Assembly: GCA_018058125.1 (NCBI GenBank)
Contig: JAGPCH010000091.1
Coordinates: 1 to 6,562, forward strand
DNA from: Ignavibacteria bacterium
Lineage (GTDB): Bacteria; Bacteroidota; Ignavibacteria; Tepidaquicellales; Tepidaquicellaceae
Length of the DNA stretch: 6,562 bases
Direction of reading: 5' to 3'
Shown here: in pieces, positions 1-4,320 of the stretch
How the letters are laid out: each line of letters opens with the position of its first letter
Numbering within the stretch: position 1 is the stretch's first letter
Notes under the pieces: model-generated
Told to the model about the DNA's origin: nothing
Seen by the model: the letters and a program-made list of their open reading frames with translations, nothing else
Database searches by the model: none
Position numbers and translations under genes: made by a program

Positions 1-32
1 ATATCTAATTGATTAATACTTGATAAATACAG

Positions 33-79
33 ATACACAATACACAATACTCAATACACAATACTCAATACTCAATACT
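33..79. repeat. 7-bp tandem repeat array
   Basis: Between 33 and 79 the sequence is built of almost seven consecutive 7-base units of the form ATAC(A/T)CA: ATACACA, ATACACA, ATACTCA, ATACACA, ATACTCA, ATACTCA, then ATACT. The only variation is at the fifth base. The array ends four bases before the stop codon of the VOC gene at 83, so it lies just 3' of that gene. The sequence before it (11-32) has looser ATAC-containing words, perhaps a decayed extension. A 7-base period is not a multiple of three and no gene reads through it, so it is most likely a slippage-prone intergenic satellite. Confidence 0.9.
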
Positions 80-82
80 GCT

Positions 83-400
83 TCAATCGCTCCACACATG
101 AAACCTCATCCCATACGGATCCGCAAACATCATGCTTTTCTCACTGTACACTTTCGTAACTTTGCAGCCTTCGTTTTCGAGTTCTTCGCGGGCGGCTTTT
201 ACGTCTTCGGTTTTAAATTCAAAAAATGTCAATCCCGTATCTGCAGCTTCCATATAAAAATTCATCCCGCCTTTTTTAAAATGAGTTTCTGTTTCGGAAG
301 TTGAGACTACCTCCATCCCTAGGATCATCTCATAAAACTCCTTTGCGTTTTTATAGTCCTTTACCTGAAAGGCAATGTGAGGACTGAATTCGAATTTCAT
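83..400 (-). CDS. VOC-superfamily (glyoxalase/bleomycin-resistance fold) protein
   Basis: A 105-residue protein with the paired beta-alpha-beta-beta-beta layout of the vicinal oxygen chelate superfamily. The first module opens with SPHIAFQV (residues 6-13), followed by the helix KNAKEFYEMILGMEVV. The second module opens with GLTFFEF (56-62), has the helix VKAAREELENEGC and closes with FADPYGMRFHVW, the family's F-x-DP-x-G signature (92-103). Candidate metal ligands are His8, Glu61 and His101; the final position is often Glu in relatives, so His101 is a variation. It is slightly short for the family (usually 110-130) but shows both modules. The ATG at 398-400 is the natural start because the first strand begins at once. 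The substrate cannot be told: the superfamily includes lyases, dioxygenases, isomerases and drug-binding proteins. It is a lone gene, divergent from the DUF302 gene. Confidence 0.86.
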   Translation of the reverse strand: MKFEFSPHIAFQVKDYKNAKEFYEMILGMEVVSTSETETHFKKGGMNFYMEAADTGLTFFEFKTEDVKAAREELENEGCKVTKVYSEKSMMFADPYGMRFHVWSD

Positions 401-447
401 GGTATTTTAGTTTTTATTTATGATAACTGTAAATTAGTCTTCGCTGA

Positions 448-513
448 GTTAAAATTGAATTAAAAAATGGCATCCGAATTATCCCAACACCATTTCTTTA
501 ATTTAAAATTAAC
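448..513. repeat. Imperfect inverted repeat, 23-24 bp arms
   Basis: The arm 448-470 (GTTAAAATTGAAT...AATGG) is matched on the opposite strand by 490-513, which reads GTTAATTTTAAAT...AATGG in reverse complement. Roughly 20 of 24 positions agree, around a 19-base loop (471-489). It lies about 50-110 bases upstream of the VOC start. No T tract follows, so it is not a good terminator. It could be an operator, an RNA hairpin in a long leader, or a remnant of another repeat. The arms are AT-rich, so some of the match may be chance. Confidence 0.5.
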
Positions 514-541
514 CGATCAACTAATTAACCAAAAAAGTACT

Positions 542-573
542 GTCATTCCCGCATTCTTTTAGCGGGAATCCAG
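542..573 (+). repeat. Palindromic dispersed repeat, copy T1
   Basis: GTCATTCCCGC at 542-552 and GCGGGAATCCAG at 562-573 form a short hairpin (ATTCCCGC pairing with GCGGGAAT) around a 9-base loop. It is one of four copies in the window. This one faces copy T2 (774-806), so the two bracket about 200 bases. Elements of this kind resemble the REP-type and dRS3-like palindromes seen in many bacterial genomes; that assignment rests on recall, whereas the palindrome and the copy number are visible directly. Confidence 0.85.
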
Positions 574-620
574 ATGCTTATAAAAAAGAATACACTTATT
601 CGTTCCTCAATCATTCAGCA

Positions 621-658
621 GAGATTAATCCCGTAGGGATTAAGTATCAGTAGAATCT
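621..658 (+). repeat. Hairpin dispersed repeat, copy S1
   Basis: This copy has an inner hairpin AATCCC-GTA-GGGATT (627-641), then AAGTATCAGTAG and an outer stem in which AGATT (622-626) can pair with AATCT (654-658). It matches copy S3 (814-854) at most positions over about 38 bases. It lies inside the pair of T elements, so the two repeat families are interleaved. Confidence 0.8.
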
Positions 659-671
659 AAATATAAAAGCA

Positions 672-696
672 AATCAATACCTTTAGGGATTGCGTA
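672..696 (+). repeat. Hairpin dispersed repeat, diverged copy S2
   Basis: The segment AATCAATACCTTTAGGGATT followed by GCGTAT aligns with the core of S1 and S3 (AATCCCGTAGGGATT followed by AAGTAT or ATGTAT), but the left half of the inner stem has been lost and the GGTAGAATCT tail is not recognisable. It is best read as a decayed third copy in the same orientation. Confidence 0.5.
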
Positions 697-773
697 TTTT
701 TCCAAATCAAACGAGAGATAGAAAATTAATTTAAATATTATTTGGATTATGCTGTAAGACATTTATTCAATTC

Positions 774-806
774 CTGGTTTCCCGCTCAAAAGCACGCGGG
801 AATGAC
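774..806 (-). repeat. Palindromic dispersed repeat, copy T2
   Basis: Read on the minus strand it is GTCATTCCCGCGTGCTTTTG followed by AGCGGGAAACCAG, close to T1 and T3. The stem of TTCCCGC with GCGGGAA is kept. It is inverted relative to T1 and lies four bases before the S3 element. Confidence 0.85.
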
Positions 807-810
807 AAAA

Positions 811-854
811 CCGGAGATAATCCTGTAGGGATTATGTATCGGTAGAATCTCCGG
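811..854 (+). repeat. Hairpin dispersed repeat, best copy S3
   Basis: The outer arms CCGGAGAT (811-818) and ATCTCCGG (847-854) are perfect 8-base complements. Inside lie the hairpin AATCCTGTAGGGATT (819-833) and the single-stranded stretch ATGTATCGGTAG. The same two-level fold is weaker in S1 because its outer stem is shorter. It ends about 60 bases before the DUF302 promoter box and is directly adjacent to T2, so the two may move or spread together. Confidence 0.8.
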
Positions 855-917
855 GGAAATATTCAAATCAGAATAATAGGTAATAAAATGTAATTAGAGA
901 TACTCTTTTACAATGAT

Positions 918-925
918 TATTTTTG
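918..925 (+). promoter_or_regulatory. TAnnTTTG (-7) promoter box for the DUF302 gene
   Basis: TATTTTTG at 918-925 matches all six fixed positions of the Bacteroidetes-type -7 consensus TAnnTTTG. No clear TTTG -33 partner lies about 19 bases upstream. Transcription would begin near 931-934, downstream of the first possible ATG at 927. The box therefore favours the second ATG (960) as the true start, with a leader of about 27 bases. Confidence 0.5.
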
Positions 926-959
926 TATGAACAAAACATTAATCAAAACAAATACAATC

Positions 960-1349
960 ATGGAATATACATTCAACAAAACACTCAAAGGAATTTCCTA
1001 CGAAGACGCATTAATCAAAGTAACTGACGAACTAAAGAAAGAAGGCTTTGGAATTATCACCGAGATAGACGTTAAGGAAACATTCAAAAAAAAACTCGAT
1101 CTGGATTTCAGAAAATATAAAATTCTCGGAGCATGCAATCCCGGTTTTGCTCATAAGGCTATTGAAACAGAAAGCAGGATCGGTGCGTTTCTTCCGTGTA
1201 ATGTTATTGTTCAGGAACTTGAAACCGGCGAGATAGAAGTTTCAGCCGTCGATCCGGAGGCTTCAATGTCTTCTGTAGATAATCCTAATCTGGGGATCAT
1301 TGCCTCTGAGGTCAGAGACAATCTGAAAAAAGTGATCGACTCACTCTGA
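960..1349 (+). CDS. DUF302 domain protein
   Basis: A 129-residue protein matching DUF302 over its whole length. The N-terminal strand and helix (YTFNKTLKGISYEDALIKVTDEL in pieces, residues 3-25) lead to GFGIITEIDVKETFKKKL. Then come the signature YKILGACNPGFAHKAI (53-68), LPCNVIVQE (78-86) and the C-terminal VDPEASM (97-103) plus a closing helix. There is no signal peptide or membrane segment, so it should be cytosolic. The biochemical role of DUF302 is unknown; Cys59 and Cys80 sit in conserved stretches but need not be catalytic. An in-frame ATG at 927 would add 11 residues that do not belong to the domain and would lie upstream of the predicted transcription start, so 960 is preferred. No Shine-Dalgarno sequence is visible before either start. 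The gene is monocistronic and convergent with the GNAT gene. Confidence 0.92.
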   Translation: MEYTFNKTLKGISYEDALIKVTDELKKEGFGIITEIDVKETFKKKLDLDFRKYKILGACNPGFAHKAIETESRIGAFLPCNVIVQELETGEIEVSAVDPEASMSSVDNPNLGIIASEVRDNLKKVIDSL

Positions 1350-1355
1350 TCACTT
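1330..1355 (+). other. Perfect 8-bp inverted repeat over the DUF302 stop codon
   Basis: AAGTGATC (1330-1337) and GATCACTT (1348-1355) are perfect complements around a 10-base loop. The second arm overlaps the last two bases of the TGA stop (1347-1349). The hairpin ends one base before repeat R1 begins. No T run follows, so it is at best a weak transcript end or a 3'-end-stabilising hairpin. Confidence 0.45.
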
Positions 1356-1356
1356 A

Positions 1357-1396
1357 CCTCGAAGACTCTAAGACTCTAAGAATTCTCTAAGAAGAA
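1357..1396 (+). repeat. Short-period dispersed repeat, copy R1
   Basis: CCTCGAAGACTCTAAGACTC followed by TAAGAATTCTCTAAGAAGAA. Internally it is a degenerate tandem of an 8-base word (AGACTCTA repeated). It is one of four R copies, and it faces R2 (1885-1920) with its first 26 bases identical in reverse complement. Confidence 0.85.
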
Positions 1397-1464
1397 ATTT
1401 TATTTTCATCGGTGAAGTCCGGAAGAACACGAATTTTCACAGGAGGAGAAAAATATCCACAAAA

Positions 1465-1497
1465 TTGTCATTCCCGCGTGCTTCTGGCGGGAATCCA
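1465..1497 (+). repeat. Palindromic repeat T3, left arm of a 33-bp perfect inverted repeat
   Basis: TTGTCATTCCCGCGTGCTTC followed by TGGCGGGAATCCA. The 33 bases are exactly the reverse complement of 1758-1790. It can also fold on itself (ATTCCCGC with GCGGGAAT). Being identical, unlike T1 and T2, this pair looks more recent or better maintained. Confidence 0.9.
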
Positions 1498-1757
1498 GGA
1501 AATTAATAAACAACTTACATTTAATTTGACTAGGAATTATCTTAAACTATCATCTCTTTGTTTCATTACTTGCAAACTCTTTCTTCGCCAATATAACAAA
1601 TAAAAATCACCAAAGGCTTTTCTAAGATTTAACAATTGAACATTGATTATGCTCCAGTCGTGGTATGGAAATTTGTGTAAGACAATTCAAGAAAAATATT
1701 AAAGAATTTGTATCTATAAATCTTTTTCTTAATTGAATTATTTAATATCAATAAAAA

Positions 1758-1790
1758 TGGATTCCCGCCAGAAGCACGCGGGAATGACAA
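1758..1790 (-). repeat. Palindromic repeat T4, right arm of a 33-bp perfect inverted repeat
   Basis: TGGATTCCCGCCAGAAGCAC followed by GCGGGAATGACAA, the exact reverse complement of 1465-1497. I see no matching short direct repeat outside the two arms, so a target-site duplication is not evident. Confidence 0.9.
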
Positions 1791-1871
1791 GACAGAGGCA
1801 AGTATTATCTACTACTATATTCTGTTGCGGGGATTCTTACGAAGCATTTTAATCGGCGGAGAAAATAATTC

Positions 1872-1879
1872 TAACTTTG
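1872..1879 (+). promoter_or_regulatory. TAnnTTTG box inside the repeat module, possibly spurious
   Basis: TAACTTTG at 1872-1879 is identical to the box before the M29 gene, including one flanking base on each side (CTAACTTTGT). It points toward R2 and the 3' end of the GNAT gene, so a transcript from it would be antisense to that gene. No good TTTG -33 element stands at the right distance (TTTT at 1847-1850 is 21 bases away). A six-base match in AT-rich DNA can be chance. Confidence 0.25.
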
Positions 1880-1884
1880 TTTTT

Positions 1885-1920
1885 CTTTGAATCTTAGAGT
1901 CTTAGAGTCTTCGAGGCAAA
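1885..1920 (-). repeat. Short-period dispersed repeat, copy R2
   Basis: Read on the minus strand it begins TTTGCCTCGAAGACTCTAAG and continues ACTCTAAGATTCAAAG. It shares CCTCGAAG and two AGACTCTA words with R1 and faces it. It starts 13 bases beyond the GNAT stop codon. Confidence 0.85.
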
Positions 1921-1933
1921 GAACAGAAACGGT

Positions 1934-2737
1934 TCAGTACCGACGGAACATACACTCATCAAACGCCGCATATTTCCTGAATCCGATCTTCTCATAACAT
2001 TTAATTGCAGCTATATTGTTTTCATGTACATTCAAACCGATGAGATCAACTGTTTTAAACAGATCCCTGCAAAGCTCTGCAGTTAATTTTGTACAAATAG
2101 ACTTTCCCGAATAAGCCGGTTTGGTCGTAATATTTCCCAGAGCTGCAATTCTGTAATCAGCCGAGTAAACATGTATTCCGGAAATCCCAGCCAGCTTATC
2201 TTTATCAAAATATCCGAAATACTTACCCGTCTCAAGCATCCGTTTATCAAACCAGTTATCCGGATAACTCTCTTTGTAAAACTCCAGTATGTCATCGAGT
2301 TCAGAAACCTTCAGTCTTCTGATATTGTTGTCGCCTTTAATCTTTAACAACTCGTCCTTGTTCTTCTCCGGTAAATACATTTTAAGATATCTTCCGCCGG
2401 GTTCATAATCGTGATCTTCCATTAATACATCTTTCAGCCCGGGAGATAAATGAGCATAAAATTTTTTAGGGAGATCATCTTTGATATTCTCAATAAACGT
2501 TTTCATTTCAGAAGATTCGTTTTCACAAAAAGCCAGCAAGACCGGGAGGTCGGAGCCTTTGTATAAAAGAGCAACTTGTTTAAGTTCGTAATCATAATCC
2601 GATCCAAACAATCCGAACCATTCCGTATATTTAAAAAAGAAATCATCAAGATCGCCGAGCAGATAAATATTCAGCGGAAGATTTTTCCTGAAATACGTCT
2701 CGAGAATTTTTTTGTCTCTGATCTTTTTTATTTTCAA
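1934..2737 (-). CDS. GNAT-family acetyltransferase with degenerate N-terminal half
   Basis: A 267-residue protein whose C-terminal half (about 138-265) is a GNAT fold of the FR47-like type: IRRLKVSELDDILEFYKES, then GYFDKDKLAGISGIHV (175-190), the central strand ALGNITTKPAYSG (199-211) and the motif NVHENNIAAIKCYEKIGF (236-253), where the N-x-x-A-x-x-x-Y-x-x-x-GF pattern is intact. The N-terminal half (1-137) has the LPLNIYLLGDL opening common to two-part GNATs and probably forms a second, non-catalytic GNAT-like unit. The acetyl-CoA loop, usually R/Q-x-x-G-x-G/A, reads S-G-K-S-I-C (210-215) and lacks all three signature residues. The start is TTG at 2735-2737: the frame has a stop four codons upstream, no ATG or GTG in the first part, and the N-terminus aligns from this point. 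The acceptor substrate is unknown. Confidence 0.85.
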   Translation of the reverse strand: MKIKKIRDKKILETYFRKNLPLNIYLLGDLDDFFFKYTEWFGLFGSDYDYELKQVALLYKGSDLPVLLAFCENESSEMKTFIENIKDDLPKKFYAHLSPGLKDVLMEDHDYEPGGRYLKMYLPEKNKDELLKIKGDNNIRRLKVSELDDILEFYKESYPDNWFDKRMLETGKYFGYFDKDKLAGISGIHVYSADYRIAALGNITTKPAYSGKSICTKLTAELCRDLFKTVDLIGLNVHENNIAAIKCYEKIGFRKYAAFDECMFRRY

Positions 2738-2763
2738 ATTGTATTTTTAATGATTACATTTTT

Positions 2764-2800
2764 TTGCCTCGAAGACTCTATGGCTCTAAGTATTCTCAAA
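2764..2800 (+). repeat. Short-period dispersed repeat, copy R3
   Basis: TTTGCCTCGAAGACTCTATG followed by GCTCTAAGTATTCTCAA. The first 18 bases equal the start of R2 read on its strand. It lies 27 bases upstream of the GNAT start and faces R4. Confidence 0.8.
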
Positions 2801-2886
2801 GGAGATATATTGTGTTGATAAAATTATTCTGTAATAGGAAATCAATATTCCCAATTCAACAATATACTTTGAATTTGTTTTGCTGT

Positions 2887-2924
2887 TTTTCTTAGAGACT
2901 TTGAGACTTAGAGACTTTGAGGCA
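2887..2924 (-). repeat. Short-period dispersed repeat, copy R4
   Basis: Read on the minus strand it is TGCCTCAAAGTCTCTAAGTC followed by TCAAAGTCTCTAAGAAAA, the most regular tandem of the four (two AAAGTCTCTAAG words). It faces R3, and the two bracket about 85 bases of the divergent promoter region between the GNAT and M29 genes. Confidence 0.8.
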
Positions 2925-2961
2925 GAGCGATTCCTGCCTAAAAATTCTTGTCTAAAATAAC

Positions 2962-2969
2962 TAACTTTG
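2962..2969 (+). promoter_or_regulatory. TAnnTTTG (-7) promoter box for the M29 peptidase gene
   Basis: TAACTTTG at 2962-2969 matches the Bacteroidetes-type -7 consensus at every fixed base. It stands 33 bases before the ATG at 3003, the same geometry as the DUF302 box (34 bases before its ATG). A -33 TTTG at the canonical distance is not visible. The box overlaps a possible TTG start at 2967, which argues against using that codon. Confidence 0.6.
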
Positions 2970-3002
2970 TCTCTATTTAAAATTTTAAAACCCATTACAT
3001 TA

Positions 3003-4238
3003 ATGAAAAAAGAGTATCTTGAAAAATACTGTGAACTTATAATAAAGGTCGGAGTGAATCTTTACAAAGGTCAGAGTTTAATGATCGGCAGCAGCATTCA
3101 TAATTCAGATTTTGCGCTGGAGCTGGCTGAGACTGCATATAAGGCAGGCGCAAAACATGTCGAAATTTTATATTTCAGCAACGTTCTTAAAAAAATAAAA
3201 ATTAATAACACTGATAAAACGGAGGACTTAAAATTTATTCCCGCTTTTTATACAAACAGAATTCAGGAAGCCATAGCCGATGACTGGGCTTTTATCAGAA
3301 TAGATAACCTTGAGGAGATCGACGAACTAAAATCCGCTGACACCGAAAAACTCGGTATTATTATGAAAAAAGAGCAGGAGATAAATTCTTCCATGTCAAC
3401 AGCTGTTTCTACCGGTAAGATCTGCTGGTGCATTGTAGCAGCTCCAGGACCTAACTGGGCTGCTAAAGTATTTAGTGATCCTCCCTCTGAGGAGAATACA
3501 AATAAACTTTCCAATAGTCTTATTAAAGTATTAAGGCTTGATAAAGATGATCCGGTGGAAGAGTGGAGACTTCTCGGAAAAAAATTAAAGGAAAGAAGCG
3601 ACAAACTTGACGAAATGAAAATTGACAAGCTTATTTATAAAGGACCCGGGACAGATCTCGAGATAGGTCTTAATAAAACCAGCTTATGGAAAGCCGGCTT
3701 CACTACAGCAAAGAACGGAAGAGATTTTATAGCAAATATTCCGACGGAAGAAGTTTTTACAACACCTGATTATAAAAGAACCAACGGAAAAGTCAGAGTT
3801 ACTAAACCTGTGAAAGTCCTTGAAAATTTACTTACCGGCATCTGGTTTGAGTTTAAAGACGGAAAGATCATAGATTTCGGAGCAGATGAAAAGAGAGATT
3901 TGCTGGAAAAATATTTTGCAATAGACGAAGGAGCAAATTATCTCGGAGAAGCCGCGCTTGTAGACAAGCAGTCTGAAATTCATAAAAGCGGTCTGATCTT
4001 CAACAGTATTCTTTATGATGAAAACGCCGCCTGCCATATTGCGCTCGGCAGAGGAATTGCTACATGCCTGAGTAACAAAGATGAGCTTACTTCTCCCGAA
4101 GAAATGAAAAAGAACGGATGCAATTATTCTCTCGTGCATACTGACTTTATGATAGGATCAGATGAGATCAATGTTACTGCAGTTACTCAGGATGGCAAAC
4201 AGATCGAGATCATTAAGATGGGTGAGTTTGTAATTTAA
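3003..4238 (+). CDS. M29-family metalloaminopeptidase
   Basis: A 411-residue cytosolic peptidase of family M29 (Thermus AmpT, staphylococcal AmpS, PepS), which removes N-terminal residues from peptides using two metal ions. It has full family length. The N-terminal domain (LIIKVGVNLYKGQ, then LAETAYKAGAKHVEILY) and the AAPGPNWAAKVF stretch are typical. Metal and active-site positions line up with recalled AmpT numbering: Glu250 (NIPTEEV), Glu316 (LGEAAL), Glu340 and His345 (DENAACHIALG), His379 and Asp381 (VHTDFMIGS). The exception is the family's catalytic tyrosine after ALG-R-x: the residue at 352 is Ile (ALGRGIAT, where relatives have GRAYP-like sequence). The ATG at 3003 is chosen over an in-frame TTG at 2967 because the family sequence and the promoter box agree with it. 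It is a single gene with its own terminator. Confidence 0.95.
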   Translation: MKKEYLEKYCELIIKVGVNLYKGQSLMIGSSIHNSDFALELAETAYKAGAKHVEILYFSNVLKKIKINNTDKTEDLKFIPAFYTNRIQEAIADDWAFIRIDNLEEIDELKSADTEKLGIIMKKEQEINSSMSTAVSTGKICWCIVAAPGPNWAAKVFSDPPSEENTNKLSNSLIKVLRLDKDDPVEEWRLLGKKLKERSDKLDEMKIDKLIYKGPGTDLEIGLNKTSLWKAGFTTAKNGRDFIANIPTEEVFTTPDYKRTNGKVRVTKPVKVLENLLTGIWFEFKDGKIIDFGADEKRDLLEKYFAIDEGANYLGEAALVDKQSEIHKSGLIFNSILYDENAACHIALGRGIATCLSNKDELTSPEEMKKNGCNYSLVHTDFMIGSDEINVTAVTQDGKQIEIIKMGEFVI

Positions 4239-4260
4239 ATAAACGATTTACATTTTTCTT

Positions 4261-4300
4261 AAAATCCCGTTAACTTTAAAAAGTTTTCGGGGTTTTTATT
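4261..4300. terminator. Bidirectional Rho-independent terminator
   Basis: AAAATCCCG (4261-4269) pairs with CGGGGTTTT (4288-4296) in nine pairs with one T-G wobble. The loop carries a second stem, AACTTT with AAAGTT. On the plus strand a T-rich tail (TTTTTATTTAT) follows, ending the M29 transcript. On the minus strand the A run before the stem gives TTTTAAGAAAAAT, so it can also end the convergent lipoprotein transcript, whose stop codon is 20 bases away. Confidence 0.85.
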
Positions 4301-4320
4301 TATCTTAATATTGTACTGAT

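Larger units (their letters stand above)
401..959. other. Repeat-rich intergenic region between divergent genes
   Basis: About 560 bases without a gene separate the VOC gene (minus) from the DUF302 gene (plus). They hold an imperfect inverted repeat (448-513), a facing pair of palindromic T elements (542-573 and 774-806), three copies of the S hairpin element (621-658, 672-696, 814-854) and, at the right end, the DUF302 promoter box. No open frame here resembles a protein, and I see no tRNA or other known RNA. The rest is AT-rich sequence in which I recognise nothing. Confidence 0.75.
1350..1933. other. Nested repeat module between convergent genes
   Basis: The 584 bases between the DUF302 and GNAT stop codons contain no convincing gene. 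They consist of two layers. The outer layer is a facing pair of R elements (R1 at 1357-1396, R2 at 1885-1920), each within about 15 bases of a flanking gene's stop. The inner layer is a facing pair of T elements forming 33-base perfect inverted repeats (1465-1497 and 1758-1790) around 260 bases of AT-rich sequence. A 63-codon open frame across the left arms runs straight through T3 and is not a believable protein. Confidence 0.75.

Noticed and set aside
20..304. 94-codon plus-strand open frame over the left edge
   Set aside because: Its start is the 7-base satellite and the rest is the antisense of the VOC gene; the protein has satellite-derived repeats and no family resemblance.
927..959. 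Upstream ATG at 927 as the DUF302 start
   Set aside because: It would add 11 residues outside the domain and lies two bases after the -7 promoter box, so it would fall before the predicted transcription start.
1412..1603. 63-codon plus-strand open frame
   Set aside because: It runs straight through the palindromic repeat T3, has no recognisable domain and no promoter or ribosome site, and its latter half is translated AT-rich intergenic sequence.
542..1790. The spaced palindromes read as a CRISPR array
   Set aside because: There are only four copies, in alternating orientation and with unequal gaps of about 200, 660 and 260 bases; no direct-repeat/spacer regularity and no cas genes.
1465..1790. 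Complete insertion sequence
   Set aside because: The inverted repeats are good, but the 260-base interior has no transposase frame or remnant, and no target duplication is visible.
2576..2995. Open frames on both strands around the GNAT start and the R3/R4 repeats (2576-2818 plus, 2786-2995 minus)
   Set aside because: One is antisense to the GNAT gene and both read through R elements; neither resembles a protein family.
2967..3002. TTG at 2967 as the M29 start
   Set aside because: It overlaps the TAACTTTG promoter box and adds 12 residues absent from the family; the ATG at 3003 gives the usual family length.
3263..4139. Two minus-strand open frames within the M29 gene
   Set aside because: They are antisense shadows of a clear, full-length peptidase gene; their serine-, phenylalanine- and isoleucine-rich sequence is typical of such shadows.
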